Shown: positions 33,760-43,680 of the stretch, piece by piece
How positions within the stretch are numbered: the stretch's first letter is position 1
Layout of the letters: the number at the start of each line of letters is the position of its first letter
DNA from: Streptomyces cirratus
GTDB lineage: Bacteria > Actinomycetota > Actinomycetes > Streptomycetales > Streptomycetaceae
NCBI RefSeq assembly: GCF_014650775.1
Contig: NZ_BMVP01000002.1
Span: forward strand, 372,001 to 436,000
Direction: 5' to 3'
Length of the DNA stretch: 64,000 bases
Program-made: the position numbers and the translations under genes
The notes under the pieces: generated by a model
The model's database searches: none
What the model was told of the DNA's origin: nothing
Seen by the model: the letters and a program-made list of their open reading frames with translations, nothing else

Positions 33760-34905
33760 GTGATCCCCTCCGCTTCCACCCCCGCTTCGACCCTGGCCTT
33801 CGTGGAGAGCCCGGTCCAGCTGCTCAACGTCCTCGAATGGGCCCACGCCGAGAACAGCCCCGCCCCCGGCCCGCTCCTGGGGGCCGTGCCCCGTCAGCCC
33901 ACCGCTGCCTCCCGCGCGGCCGGCCGTCCGCACGCCCCGCTGATCGTCGTCCTCCCGCCCACCGACCCGATGTCCCGCGGCCAGCTGCGCCGCGTCGCCG
34001 CCCTGGCCCGCGACGAGGGGTTCACCGTCCGGTGGCAGGAGGCGCGCGGTGGCGCGGGAGCCCCGTTCAAGGCGCTGGCGGCGCTCGCCGCCGAAGTGCG
34101 CAGGGCCGAGCGCATCGTGGTCGGGGACCCCTTCTCCCGCTTCGTGCAGCTCCTGCTCGCGCCGGCGGCCCGCAGCGCGGAACTGGTGGTCGTCGACGAC
34201 GGCACCGCCACCATGGAGTTCCTCGCGCAGCTCGGCCGCGGCGAACGGCTGCGCCGCTGGCACCGCACCGGCGGCGGCACCGCGTCCCGGGTGCGGGAAC
34301 TCGCGTACGCCCCGGTGTCGGGGACCGCGCGGCGCCGGCTCACCCCGGGCGGCCGCCGCCGCGTGCGGGTGTTCACCTCGATGCCGGTCCCCCCGCTGCC
34401 CGGGATGGAGCTGAGGGTCAACGACTTCGCCTGGACCCGCTCCCGCTTCGGGCCGCCCCGCCTGACCAAGGGGACCGATCTGGTCGGCACCTCGCTGGTG
34501 GAGACCGGCGTGGTGGACCCGGCCCGCTATCTCGACGCCGTGTGCGCCCTGAGCCGGGAGCACGGCGCGACGCGGTACTTCGCGCACCGCCGGGAGTCCC
34601 CGCAGAAGCTGCGGGCGCTGAGCGAGGCGGCCGGGCTGGAGATCGTACGGCCGGACCTGCCCCTGGAGCTGATCGCCCGGCGGGGACCGGTGGGCCGGAC
34701 CATCGTCAGCTTCCCGTCCACGGTCGTCCACACGCTGCCGTACGCCCTGGCGGGTACCGGCGTCACCGTCGCCGTATGCGATGTCGAACCGGCCTGGCTC
34801 ACCGACGCCGCCTCGCCCCGGGCCCGCGGTTTCCTCGCGGCGGTCACGGACACCGCCCGGGACGTGCGCAGACTCCCCGCTCAGGCGGCTCCGGCGGCCG
34901 GGTGA
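33760..34905 (+). CDS. Putative nonulosonate/sialyl-transferase-like protein
   Basis: This 381-residue protein starts LAFVESPVQLLNVLEWAHAEN after a short leader. It then has SAELVVVDDGTATMEFLAQL, LVGTSLVETGVV, ATRYFAHRRESPQKLRAL and TIVSFPSTVVHTLPYAL. These blocks resemble the bacterial sialyltransferase/polysialyltransferase group, in which a fixed HR-x-S and S-T-V-x-T segment binds the CMP-sugar. The assignment rests on these motifs and the gene's place after NeuA-NeuB. GAGGAG at 33748-33753 favours GTG 33760 over the adjacent GTG 33757. A stem-loop follows the gene. Confidence 0.75.
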   Translation: MIPSASTPASTLAFVESPVQLLNVLEWAHAENSPAPGPLLGAVPRQPTAASRAAGRPHAPLIVVLPPTDPMSRGQLRRVAALARDEGFTVRWQEARGGAGAPFKALAALAAEVRRAERIVVGDPFSRFVQLLLAPAARSAELVVVDDGTATMEFLAQLGRGERLRRWHRTGGGTASRVRELAYAPVSGTARRRLTPGGRRRVRVFTSMPVPPLPGMELRVNDFAWTRSRFGPPRLTKGTDLVGTSLVETGVVDPARYLDAVCALSREHGATRYFAHRRESPQKLRALSEAAGLEIVRPDLPLELIARRGPVGRTIVSFPSTVVHTLPYALAGTGVTVAVCDVEPAWLTDAASPRARGFLAAVTDTARDVRRLPAQAAPAAG

Positions 34906-34920
34906 GCGCGCGAGTTTACC

Positions 34921-34949
34921 CTCCGGCGCATCCGGTCATGCGTCCGGAG
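34921..34949 (+). terminator. Terminator after the nonulosonate cluster
   Basis: CTCCGGCGCAT pairs with ATGCGTCCGGAG with one bulged T and a six-base loop, 16 bases after the last gene of the cluster. Confidence 0.65.
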
Positions 34950-35030
34950 GCCGGGTTTCTATCCCCTAACGGCATGAACTTTTTGTGATCTCCGGCCAGT
35001 TGACCCATCCGTGGGCCTACCCTTCAACGG

Positions 35031-36287
35031 GTGAACCAGTTGATGTCCCGCGAGTCCCAGACCGCCCTGCCCGGCACGCCCGACCGGCCCGAGCTGCCCG
35101 GCACGCTTCCGGACCACCTGCGTGCCGAACTGATCGCCTTCCGCCGGGACCTGCACATGCATCCCGAACTCGGGCACCAGGAGTTCCGCACCACGGCGGC
35201 GATCAAGGCCCGGCTGGAAAAAGCCGGCCTGCGCCCACGGGTGCTGAACACGGGCACCGGCCTGATCTGTGACGTCGGCACCTGGGACGGGGTGGCGCCC
35301 GTGCTGGCCCTGCGCGCGGACATCGACGCCCTGCCCATCCCGGACACCAAGACCCACGTCCCCTACCGCTCGACCTTCCCCGACCGGGCGCACGCCTGCG
35401 GCCACGACGTCCACACCGTGACCGTGCTCGGCGCCGGCCTGGTGCTCGCCGAGCTGGACCGGCAGGGCCTGCTGCCGAGGCCGGTCCGGCTGCTGTTCCA
35501 GCCCGCCGAGGAGGTCCTGCCGGGCGGTGCGAGCGACGCCATCGAGGACGGGGTGCTGGACGGCGTCGGCCGGATCATCGCCGTGCACTGCGACCCCCGC
35601 GTCGACGCCGGGAAGATCGGGCTGCGCCCCGGCCCCATCACCTCCGCCTGCGACCGCCTGGAAGTCACGCTGGCGGGCCCCGGCGGCCACACCGCCCGTC
35701 CCCACCTGACCACCGACCTCGTCACGGCGGCCGCCCGCGTCGCGGTCGACGTACCGGCCGTGCTGGCCCGGCGGATGGACGCCCGCTCGGGCATGTCGGT
35801 CACCTGGGGCCGGATCGAGGCGGGGCACGCCTGCAACGTCATCCCGATGCACGCGGAGCTGTCCGGGACGGTGCGGTGCCTGGACCTGAACGCCTGGCAC
35901 GACGCCCCCGACCAGATCCACGCGGCGATCGACGAGGTCGCCGCCCTGCACGGGGCCAAGTCCGAGATCACCTACGTCCGGGGCGTGCCGCCGGTCGTCA
36001 ACGACCCGGTGGTCACCGAGCTGCTGCGGGAGGCGATGGCGGCCCGGCGCGGCCCGGAGGCGATCGAGGACACCGAGCAGAGCCTGGGCGGCGAGGACTT
36101 CTCCTGGTACCTGGAGCACGTGCCGGGCGCCATGGCCCGCCTCGGGGTGCACAAGCCCGGTGATCCGGCCAAGCGCGACCTGCACCGCGGCGACTTCGAC
36201 GTGGACGAGTCGGCGATCACGGTGGGCGTGGAGTTTTTCACGGCCGCCGCCCTGCTCGACGGGAGGCGCGCCAGGCCTTCCAGGTAA
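35031..36287 (+). CDS. M20-family amidohydrolase/metallopeptidase
   Basis: This 418-residue metal-dependent hydrolase belongs to the M20D group, which includes N-acyl amino acid amidohydrolases and IAA-amino-acid hydrolases. Its motifs are FRRDLHMHPELGHQEFRTT (about 37-55), LRADIDALPI (about 95-104), RAHACGHDVHTVTVLGA with the metal ligands (about 121-137), FQPAEEVLPGGA (about 158-169) and the dimerisation-domain start LEVTLAGPGGHTARPH. SLGGEDFSWYLEHVPGAM closes the active site. The substrate is unknown. GTG 35031 is used and ATG 35043 is the alternative; neither has a strong ribosome-binding site. Confidence 0.9.
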   Translation: MNQLMSRESQTALPGTPDRPELPGTLPDHLRAELIAFRRDLHMHPELGHQEFRTTAAIKARLEKAGLRPRVLNTGTGLICDVGTWDGVAPVLALRADIDALPIPDTKTHVPYRSTFPDRAHACGHDVHTVTVLGAGLVLAELDRQGLLPRPVRLLFQPAEEVLPGGASDAIEDGVLDGVGRIIAVHCDPRVDAGKIGLRPGPITSACDRLEVTLAGPGGHTARPHLTTDLVTAAARVAVDVPAVLARRMDARSGMSVTWGRIEAGHACNVIPMHAELSGTVRCLDLNAWHDAPDQIHAAIDEVAALHGAKSEITYVRGVPPVVNDPVVTELLREAMAARRGPEAIEDTEQSLGGEDFSWYLEHVPGAMARLGVHKPGDPAKRDLHRGDFDVDESAITVGVEFFTAAALLDGRRARPSR

Positions 36288-36335
36288 AAGCCGGGGCAAA
36301 ATCTGTACAACATCTGAGCGGCACCCGGCGCACCT

Positions 36336-36364
36336 GTCCAGCCCTTGATACGCAAGGGCTGGAC
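36336..36364 (+). terminator. Terminator after the amidohydrolase gene
   Basis: GTCCAGCCCTTG and CAAGGGCTGGAC form a perfect 12-bp stem with a five-base loop, 48 bases after the stop codon and before the BMP-operon promoter region. Confidence 0.8.
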
Positions 36365-36443
36365 GCTTGACCAGTTACCGATCGGTCACTGTCCGGTTCG
36401 CGACGATCCGATAACGACTCATGAACGGGCTCTTAACTGACAT

Positions 36444-36455
36444 CTACGCGCGTTA
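36444..36455. promoter_or_regulatory. Nucleoside-regulon operator 1 (degenerate)
   Basis: CTACGCGCGTTA differs from the palindrome CTACGCGCGTAG only in the last two bases. It precedes the BMP lipoprotein gene by about 60 bp and overlaps a possible -10 hexamer TACGAT at 36454-36459. It is one of five such sites in the window, all before nucleoside transport or catabolism genes. Confidence 0.6.
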
Positions 36456-36516
36456 CGATCGCCGCGAAACCAGCGCCGGTCGTGGCGCTTCGGTCAGGTT
36501 TTGAAGGAGCCTCCCC

Positions 36517-37581
36517 TTGCGCCGGATCACCAGGATCGCCACCGTGGGCCTCGCGTCCGCGGCGCTGGCCCTCTCGGCCACCGCCTGTGGCGGAAAGAAG
36601 TCGTCGGACGCCGGTTCGTCCACCTCCTCCTCCGGGACGAAGGAGGCGAGCGCCGCCATCGCGTACGACATCGGCGGCCGTGGCGACCAGTCGTTCAACG
36701 ACGCCGCTTACGCCGGTCTTGAGAAGGCGAAGACCGAACTCAAGATCAAGACCGCCGAGGCGGAGCCCACCGAGGGCGAGTCCGAGGCCGACAAGGTCCA
36801 GCGCCTGACCGAGCTCGCGCGCAAGGGCAACAACCCGGTCATCGGCGTCGGTTTCTCCTACGCGCCGGCCATCAAGAAGGTCGCGGCGAAGTTCCCGGAC
36901 ACCACGTTCGGCATCATCGACGACACCTCGCAGACCGACAAGAACATCGCGAACCTGGTCTTCAACGAGGAGCAGGGCTCCTACCTGGCCGGCGTCGCCG
37001 CCGCCAAGACGTCGAAGACCGGCACGGTCGGCTTCATCGGCGGTGTCGAGGTCCCGCTGATCAAGAAGTTCCAGGCGGGCTTCGAGCAGGGCGTCAAGGA
37101 CACCAACCCGAACGCCAAGGTGCTGTCGACCTACCTGACCCAGCCGCCGGACTTCTCCGGCTTCGCCAAGCCCGACCTCGGCAAGGCCGCCGCCAAGGGC
37201 CAGCTCGACGCCGGCGCCGACGTGGTCTACGCCGCCGCCGGCCTCGCGGGCTCGGGTGCCATCGAGGCCGCCGCCACCGCCGGCAAGTGGGCCATCGGTG
37301 TCGACTCCGACCAGTACAACCAGCCCGGTCTTGCCAAGTACAAGGACCACATCCTGACCTCGGTCACCAAGGACGTCTCCCTCTCGGTCTTCGACCTGAT
37401 CAAGTCGGTCAAGGACGGCAAGCCGGAGTCCGGAGAGGTCCGCTACGGCCTGGACAAGAACGGAGTCGCGCTGGCCGACTCCAACCCGCAGTACAAGGCG
37501 ATGGCCGACGTCACCGCCGCGGTGGAGAAGGCCAAGGCCGACATCATCGCCAAGAAGATCACCGTCAAGACCGCCCCGTAA
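36517..37581 (+). CDS. BMP-family nucleoside-binding lipoprotein
   Basis: This 354-residue lipoprotein (lipobox SATAC, cysteine about residue 24) belongs to the basic membrane protein/PnrA family, whose members bind purine and pyrimidine nucleosides for ABC uptake. The core segments are AIAYDIGGRGDQSFNDAAYAGL (about 45-66), NPVIGVGFSYAPAIKKVAAKFPDTTFGIID, EEQGSYLAGVAAA, VGFIGGVEVPLIKKFQAGFEQGV and YAAAGLAGSGAIEAA. The start is TTG 36517, fixed by GAAGGAG at 36503-36509. It heads the transporter cluster; a large hairpin separates it from the ATPase gene. Confidence 0.93.
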   Translation: MRRITRIATVGLASAALALSATACGGKKSSDAGSSTSSSGTKEASAAIAYDIGGRGDQSFNDAAYAGLEKAKTELKIKTAEAEPTEGESEADKVQRLTELARKGNNPVIGVGFSYAPAIKKVAAKFPDTTFGIIDDTSQTDKNIANLVFNEEQGSYLAGVAAAKTSKTGTVGFIGGVEVPLIKKFQAGFEQGVKDTNPNAKVLSTYLTQPPDFSGFAKPDLGKAAAKGQLDAGADVVYAAAGLAGSGAIEAAATAGKWAIGVDSDQYNQPGLAKYKDHILTSVTKDVSLSVFDLIKSVKDGKPESGEVRYGLDKNGVALADSNPQYKAMADVTAAVEKAKADIIAKKITVKTAP

Positions 37582-37607
37582 GGGACGGCCTGACAGCCGA
37601 TCGGTTT

Positions 37608-37650
37608 GCCGGGGTCCGGGTAGCGGCTCTGCCGTCACCCGGGCCCCGGC
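37608..37650 (+). terminator. Large stem-loop between BMP and ATPase genes
   Basis: GCCGGGGTCCGGGT pairs with ACCCGGGCCCCGGC (14 bp, one G-U) and contains an inner CGGC/GCCG stem. Such hairpins after binding-protein genes usually reduce read-through and keep the binding protein in excess of the membrane components. A separate operator site and probable promoter follow it. Confidence 0.7.
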
Positions 37651-37696
37651 CCGCGTCAAGTGGCCACCTGGTCACGACTTTTCACTTCCGACAGTG

Positions 37697-37708
37697 CTAC
37701 GCGCGTAG
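37697..37708. promoter_or_regulatory. Nucleoside-regulon operator 2
   Basis: CTACGCGCGTAG is a perfect 12-bp palindrome. It lies between the BMP hairpin and the ABC ATPase gene, about 80 bp before the latter's predicted start, so the ATPase-permease-cdd genes probably have their own controlled promoter. Confidence 0.7.
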
Positions 37709-37786
37709 AGGAACCGTGGACGCGGTACCTTCTCTCCCCGCCCTGTCCCCCTGCCTTCCGCTCCTTCGCGCCAAGGAGAGTGCGTC

Positions 37787-39451
37787 ATCAACGCGTCCAG
37801 CCCCCCCGCCGTAGAACTGCACGGCATCACCAAGCGTTTCCCTGGCGTCGTCGCCAACAAGGACATCGACATCACCGTTCGCAAGGGCACGGTCCACGCC
37901 CTCATCGGTGAGAACGGTGCCGGCAAGTCGACCCTGATGAAGATCCTCTACGGCATGCAGAAGCCGGACGAGGGCACCATCGCCGTCGACGGGGAGCAGG
38001 TCTCCTTCGCCAACCCGGGCGACGCCATCGCCCGCGGCATCGGCATGGTGCACCAGCACTTCATGCTCGCCGACAACCTGACCGTCCTTGAGAACGTCGT
38101 CCTCGGCGGCGAGAAGCTGTACGGGATCGGCGGCAAGGCCCGCAAGAAGATCATGGAGATCTCCGACGCGTACGGTCTCGGGATCCGCCCCGACGCCCTG
38201 GTCGAGGAACTCGGCGTCGCCGACCGCCAGCGCGTGGAGATCCTCAAGGTCCTCTACCGCGGCGCCCGCACCCTGATCCTCGACGAGCCGACCGCCGTGC
38301 TCGTGCCGCAGGAAGTGGACGCTCTCTTCGACAACCTGCGCGAGCTCAAGGCCGAGGGCCTGACCGTCATCTTCATCTCGCACAAGCTGGGCGAGGTGCT
38401 CAAGGTCGCCGACGACATCACCGTCATCCGCCGCGGCACCACGGTCGGCACCGCCGACCCCCGCACCGCCACCACCAAGCAGCTCGCCGAGCTGATGGTC
38501 GGCAGCGAGCTGCCCTCGCCGGAGACCCGCGAGTCCACGGTGACGGCCGTTGCGATGCTGACCGTCGAGGGCCTGACCCTGGCCGCGGCCGACGCCGTCG
38601 CCGCCGAACCGGAGACCATGGGGCGCACGGCTCCGGAGGACTCCTACATCCGCGAGAGCGCCGAAGCGGGCCGGCTCCTGCTCGACGACGTCACCTTCAC
38701 GATCCACAAGGGCGAGGTCCTCGGCATCGCGGGTGTCGAGGGCAATGGCCAGACGGAGCTCATCGAAGCCCTCATGGGCATGAGCGCCGCCGACGCGGGC
38801 GTGATCACCCTCGACGGCCGCGACATCACCAAGGAACCGGTGCGCAAGCGCCGCGAGGGCGGCATCGGCTACATCCCCGAGGACCGCCACCGGCACGGGC
38901 TGCTGCTGGAGTCCTCGCTCTGGGAGAACCGCATCCTCGGCCACGTCACCGAGACGCCGAACTCCAAGCGCGGTGTCCTCGACCTCAAGGCCGCCCGCAA
39001 GGACACCGAGCGCATCGTGCGCGAGTACGACGTCCGCACCCCGGGCATCGACGTCACCGCGGCCTCCCTCTCCGGCGGCAACCAGCAGAAGCTGATCGTC
39101 GGCCGCGAGATGAGCCACAACCCCAAGTTCCTCATCGCCGCCCACCCCACCCGCGGTGTGGACGTCGGTGCGCAGGCGCAGATCTGGGACGCCATCCGCG
39201 ATGCCCGGCGCGAGGGCCTGGCCGTGCTGCTCATCTCCGCCGACCTCGACGAGCTGATCGGCCTGTCCGACACCCTGCGCGTCATCTACCGCGGCCGCCT
39301 GGTCGCGGACGCCGATCCGGCGACCATCACGCCCGAGGAACTGGGCACCGCCATGACGGGTGCCGCCACCGGGCACCTGGAAGCGAACAACGACCACGTT
39401 GAAGGCTCCGCCGCTGCCGACGGTGAGACGACGGAGGACGAGGCCCGATGA
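37787..39451 (+). CDS. Nucleoside ABC transporter ATP-binding protein (two ATPase domains)
   Basis: This is a tandem ABC ATPase of about 554 residues, of the RbsA/YufO type that pairs with BMP binding proteins. The first domain begins VELHGITKRFPGVVANKDI and has Walker A GENGAGKST near residue 43. Its signature is degenerate (LGVADRQRVEILKVL) and its Walker B is LILDEPT. The second domain has GIAGVEGNGQTEL in place of a normal Walker A, signature LSGGNQQK, and AAHPTRGVDVGAQ at Walker B. No ATG, GTG or TTG is in frame between the stop at 37706 and ATG 37937, which lies inside Walker A's end. AAGGAG at 37773-37778 points to ATC 37787 (or GTC 37784) as a non-standard start. Confidence 0.88.
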   Translation: MNASSPPAVELHGITKRFPGVVANKDIDITVRKGTVHALIGENGAGKSTLMKILYGMQKPDEGTIAVDGEQVSFANPGDAIARGIGMVHQHFMLADNLTVLENVVLGGEKLYGIGGKARKKIMEISDAYGLGIRPDALVEELGVADRQRVEILKVLYRGARTLILDEPTAVLVPQEVDALFDNLRELKAEGLTVIFISHKLGEVLKVADDITVIRRGTTVGTADPRTATTKQLAELMVGSELPSPETRESTVTAVAMLTVEGLTLAAADAVAAEPETMGRTAPEDSYIRESAEAGRLLLDDVTFTIHKGEVLGIAGVEGNGQTELIEALMGMSAADAGVITLDGRDITKEPVRKRREGGIGYIPEDRHRHGLLLESSLWENRILGHVTETPNSKRGVLDLKAARKDTERIVREYDVRTPGIDVTAASLSGGNQQKLIVGREMSHNPKFLIAAHPTRGVDVGAQAQIWDAIRDARREGLAVLLISADLDELIGLSDTLRVIYRGRLVADADPATITPEELGTAMTGAATGHLEANNDHVEGSAAADGETTEDEAR

Positions 39452-40563
39452 AGAAATTCGACAAGGACCGGCTGCTGCTCGCGGTCGCCGGACCGGTGCT
39501 CGCACTGGTCAGCGCCCTGGTGCTGACCGTGATCGTGCTGGCCGCCTCGGGCGTCGACCCGATCGACCCGCTGCGCATCATGATCGACCAGGCCGGTTAC
39601 GAAGACATCCAGGTCCTGATCATCAATCAGGCCGGCATCTACTACCTGGCAGCCCTGGCCGTCGCCATCGGCTTCCGGATGAACCTCTTCAACATCGGCG
39701 TGGACGGCCAGTACCGCCTCGCGGCGATGATCTCCGCGGTGGTCGGTACGGCGGTCTCGCTGCCCGGTCCGCTGCACGTCCTGCTGATCGTGGTCGTCGC
39801 CATGCTCACGGGCGCCTTCTGGGCCGGCATCGCGGGCGCCCTCAAGGCCCGCCGCGGGGTGAGCGAGGTCGTCTCCACGATCATGCTCAACGCCATCGCG
39901 ACGTCGCTGATCGCCTGGCTGATCCTGCCGAAGAACTTCGGCGTCCAGCCGGCCGGTTCCAACGACCTCACCACCGGTGACATCCCGGAGTCCGGCTGGG
40001 TCCCGTCGCTCTCCCTCCCCGGCGGCGACATCTACGGCTTCACCTTCGTCGCCTTCGCACTGGGCATCGTCTACTGGTTCGTGCTGAACCGGACCCGCTT
40101 CGGCTTCGACCTGCGCGCCACCGGCGCCAGCGAGAGCGCGGCCCAGGCCTCCGGTGTGGACGCCAAGAAGATGATCATGACGTCGATGCTCATCTCGGGT
40201 GCGGTCGCCGGCCTGACGGGCATGCCGCTGCTGCTCGGCGAGTCGCACACCTACAACCTGTCCTTCCCGCTGGGCATCGGCTTCACCGGCATCACCATCG
40301 CCCTGCTCGGCCGCAACAACCCCGTCGGCATCTTCTTCTCGGCACTCCTGATCGCCTTCATCGACAAGGCCTCCGCCGGTCTCGACCAGAACGGCTACGC
40401 CAAGGAGATCGGCACGATCCTGCAGGGCCTGATCGTGATCGCCGTCGTCGTCAGCTACGAGCTCGTCCGCCGCTACGGCATCCGCCGCCAGCAGCAGAAG
40501 GTCGGCGAAGAGCTGGCCGCCGGCCACGCCCTCAAGACCGACAACAAGGAGGTCGCGGCGTGA
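39448..40563 (+). CDS. Nucleoside ABC transporter permease 1
   Basis: This 371-residue permease has about eight to ten membrane helices of the BPD_transp_2 (RbsC/YufP) family. It contains AIGFRMNLFNIGVDGQYRLAAM near residue 72, GALKARRGVSEVVSTIMLN near 130 and DLRATGASESAAQASGVD near 220, the coupling loop towards the ATPase. Its ATG overlaps the ATPase stop (ATGA), and its own stop overlaps the next permease (GTGA). It forms a heterodimeric channel for nucleosides with permease 2. Confidence 0.93.
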   Translation: MKKFDKDRLLLAVAGPVLALVSALVLTVIVLAASGVDPIDPLRIMIDQAGYEDIQVLIINQAGIYYLAALAVAIGFRMNLFNIGVDGQYRLAAMISAVVGTAVSLPGPLHVLLIVVVAMLTGAFWAGIAGALKARRGVSEVVSTIMLNAIATSLIAWLILPKNFGVQPAGSNDLTTGDIPESGWVPSLSLPGGDIYGFTFVAFALGIVYWFVLNRTRFGFDLRATGASESAAQASGVDAKKMIMTSMLISGAVAGLTGMPLLLGESHTYNLSFPLGIGFTGITIALLGRNNPVGIFFSALLIAFIDKASAGLDQNGYAKEIGTILQGLIVIAVVVSYELVRRYGIRRQQQKVGEELAAGHALKTDNKEVAA

Positions 40564-41825
40564 GCACCAGCACCGTTTCCGCGACGAGCGCCGCGCCCAA
40601 GAAGGGCGGCGGCCGCCGCAAGCTCACCCTGCCCTGGATCCTGCTGATGATCGCGGGCGGAATCGCCCTGATCTCCCTTGTCAGGATCATTTCCGGAGCC
40701 GACGACCTGACCTCCGTCGGTCAGGTCTCCGGCGCCCTCCAGCTCGCCGTGCCGATCGCCCTCGCGGGCCTCGGCGGTCTGTGGGCGGAACGGGCGGGCG
40801 TCGTCAACATCGGCCTCGAAGGCATGATGATCCTGGGCACCTGGTTCGGCGCCTGGGCCGGCTACCAGTGGGGTCCGTGGACCGGTGTCCTCATGGGCAT
40901 CGTCGGCGGCGCCATCGGCGGCCTGCTGCACGCGATCATCACCGTGACGTTCAACGTCAACCACATCGTCTCCGGTGTGGCGGTCAACATCCTGGCCGTC
41001 GGCTTCACCCAGTACCTGTCGAACTTCACCTTCGACACGGTCCCGGGCGGCTCCTCCAAGCAGTCCCCGCGCATCGAGCCGATCACCGAGATCACCATTC
41101 CAGGGCTCTCGCACTGGCTGGCCACGCTCCAGGGCAAGCACTGGTTCCTGCTCTCGGACATCGCCGGAGTCCTCGGCGGTCTGGTCACCAACCTCTCGCT
41201 GCTGACCGTCCTCGCCGTCCTCCTGGTTCCGGCCACCTGGTGGGTCCTGTGGCGGACCGCCTTCGGTCTGCGCCTGCGCTCCTGCGGTGAGAACCCGATC
41301 GCCGCCGAGTCCCTCGGCGTCAACGTCTACAAGTACAAGTACATCGCCGTGGTCGTCTCCGGCGCGATGGCCGGTCTCGGCGGCGCGTTCCTCGCGATCG
41401 TCTCCACCGGCATCTACCAGGAGGGCCAGACCGGCGGCCGCGGCTACATCGGTCTCGCCGCGATGATCTTCGGCAACTGGATGCCGGGCGGCATGGCCCT
41501 CGGCTCGGGCCTCTTCGGCTTCACCTACAGCCTCCGGCTGCGCGGCGGCTCCGAGAACGTCCACGCCATGCTCCTGCTGCTGGCGATCCTGCTCGTGCTC
41601 GTCGTCGCCTGGCAGCTGTACAAGAGGAAGTACGTGCAGGCGGGCATCGCGGCCGTCTGCGCCGCCGGTCTCTTCCTCTGGTACGCGCTCACCGACGCCG
41701 TCCCGAGCCAGTTCGTGGACGCGGCCCCGTACGTGACGACGCTGCTCGTGCTCGCGCTGTCGGCGCAGCGGCTGCGGATGCCGAAGGCGGACGGGATGCC
41801 GTACCGCAAGGGCCAGGGCAAGTGA
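40560..41825 (+). CDS. Nucleoside ABC transporter permease 2
   Basis: This 421-residue permease is the YufQ-like partner. The family core includes GLGGLWAERAGVVNIGLEGMMILG (about 73-96), HIVSGVAVNILAVGFTQYL and the coupling loop RLRSCGENPIAAESLGVNVYKYKY near 240. The C-terminus carries two extra hydrophobic segments (YVQAGIAAVCAAGLFLWYALTD and APYVTTLLVLALSA) and a basic tail, typical of actinobacterial members. Its stop overlaps the cytidine deaminase start by GTGA. Confidence 0.93.
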   Translation: MSTSTVSATSAAPKKGGGRRKLTLPWILLMIAGGIALISLVRIISGADDLTSVGQVSGALQLAVPIALAGLGGLWAERAGVVNIGLEGMMILGTWFGAWAGYQWGPWTGVLMGIVGGAIGGLLHAIITVTFNVNHIVSGVAVNILAVGFTQYLSNFTFDTVPGGSSKQSPRIEPITEITIPGLSHWLATLQGKHWFLLSDIAGVLGGLVTNLSLLTVLAVLLVPATWWVLWRTAFGLRLRSCGENPIAAESLGVNVYKYKYIAVVVSGAMAGLGGAFLAIVSTGIYQEGQTGGRGYIGLAAMIFGNWMPGGMALGSGLFGFTYSLRLRGGSENVHAMLLLLAILLVLVVAWQLYKRKYVQAGIAAVCAAGLFLWYALTDAVPSQFVDAAPYVTTLLVLALSAQRLRMPKADGMPYRKGQGK

Positions 41826-42220
41826 GCTCGCACGGGCCCGTGGACTGGGAGGCGCTGCGGAGCGCCGCCCGGGAGGCGATGACGCGGGCGTACGCCCCGT
41901 ACTCGGGCTTCCCGGTCGGCGTGGCCGCACTGGTCGACGACGGCCGTACGGTCGTGGGCTGCAACGTCGAGAACGCCAGCTACGGGCTGGGACTGTGCGC
42001 CGAGTGCGGGCTGGTGTCCTCCCTCCAGGCCACCGGCGGCGGCCGGCTCACCCACTTCACCTGCGTGGACGGCAAGGGCGAGATCCTGGTCCCCTGCGGC
42101 CGCTGCCGGCAGCTGCTCTTCGAGTTCGGCGGGCCCGAACTCCAGGTCGAGACGCCGGAAGGCGTCCTGCCGCTGGCGGCGATGCTCCCGCAGGCCTTCG
42201 GGCCCGACCACCTGAGATAG
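41822..42220 (+). CDS. cdd: Cytidine deaminase
   Basis: This 132-residue zinc enzyme deaminates cytidine and deoxycytidine to uridine and deoxyuridine. It has the homotetrameric-type motifs NVENASYGLGLCAEC with CAE at residues 59-61, and PCGRC at 91-95. The zinc is held by three cysteines and E61 is catalytic. The N-terminal PYSGFPVGVAAL contacts the nucleoside. The GTG start overlaps the permease stop, so the enzyme is made with the importer and acts on incoming nucleosides before deoA. An intrinsic terminator follows. Confidence 0.95.
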   Translation: MSSHGPVDWEALRSAAREAMTRAYAPYSGFPVGVAALVDDGRTVVGCNVENASYGLGLCAECGLVSSLQATGGGRLTHFTCVDGKGEILVPCGRCRQLLFEFGGPELQVETPEGVLPLAAMLPQAFGPDHLR

Positions 42221-42227
42221 CCGCAGC

Positions 42228-42262
42228 GACGGTCCTCCGCTCCTCCCGGGCGGAGGACCGTC
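42228..42262 (+). terminator. Intrinsic terminator after cdd
   Basis: GACGGTCCTCCG and CGGAGGACCGTC form a 12-bp stem followed by GTCTTTCTTTCC, a T-rich tract unusual for this genome. It ends the transporter-cdd transcript just before the deoA operator. Confidence 0.8.
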
Positions 42263-42296
42263 GTCTTTCTTTCCGTCATATCCTTCCCCCCTCTCT

Positions 42297-42308
42297 CTAT
42301 GCGCGTAG
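42297..42308. promoter_or_regulatory. Nucleoside-regulon operator 3
   Basis: CTATGCGCGTAG matches CTACGCGCGTAG with one change. It sits 13 bp before the deoA ATG, directly ahead of the AAGGAAG ribosome-binding site. Confidence 0.65.
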
Positions 42309-42321
42309 AAGGAAGCTCTCC

Positions 42322-43599
<1,278 letters not shown>

Positions 43600-43629
43600 C
43601 CGGCACCCTCCGGTAAGGGCACCAGACCC

Positions 43630-43670
43630 CGTCGGCGCGGCTCCCCGTCCGGAGCCGCGCCGACGGCTTT
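43630..43670 (+). terminator. Terminator after deoA
   Basis: CGTCGGCGCGGCTCC and GGAGCCGCGCCGACG form a perfect 15-bp stem with a six-base loop followed by GCTTTCC. Confidence 0.85.
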
Positions 43671-43680
43671 CCGCCCACCG

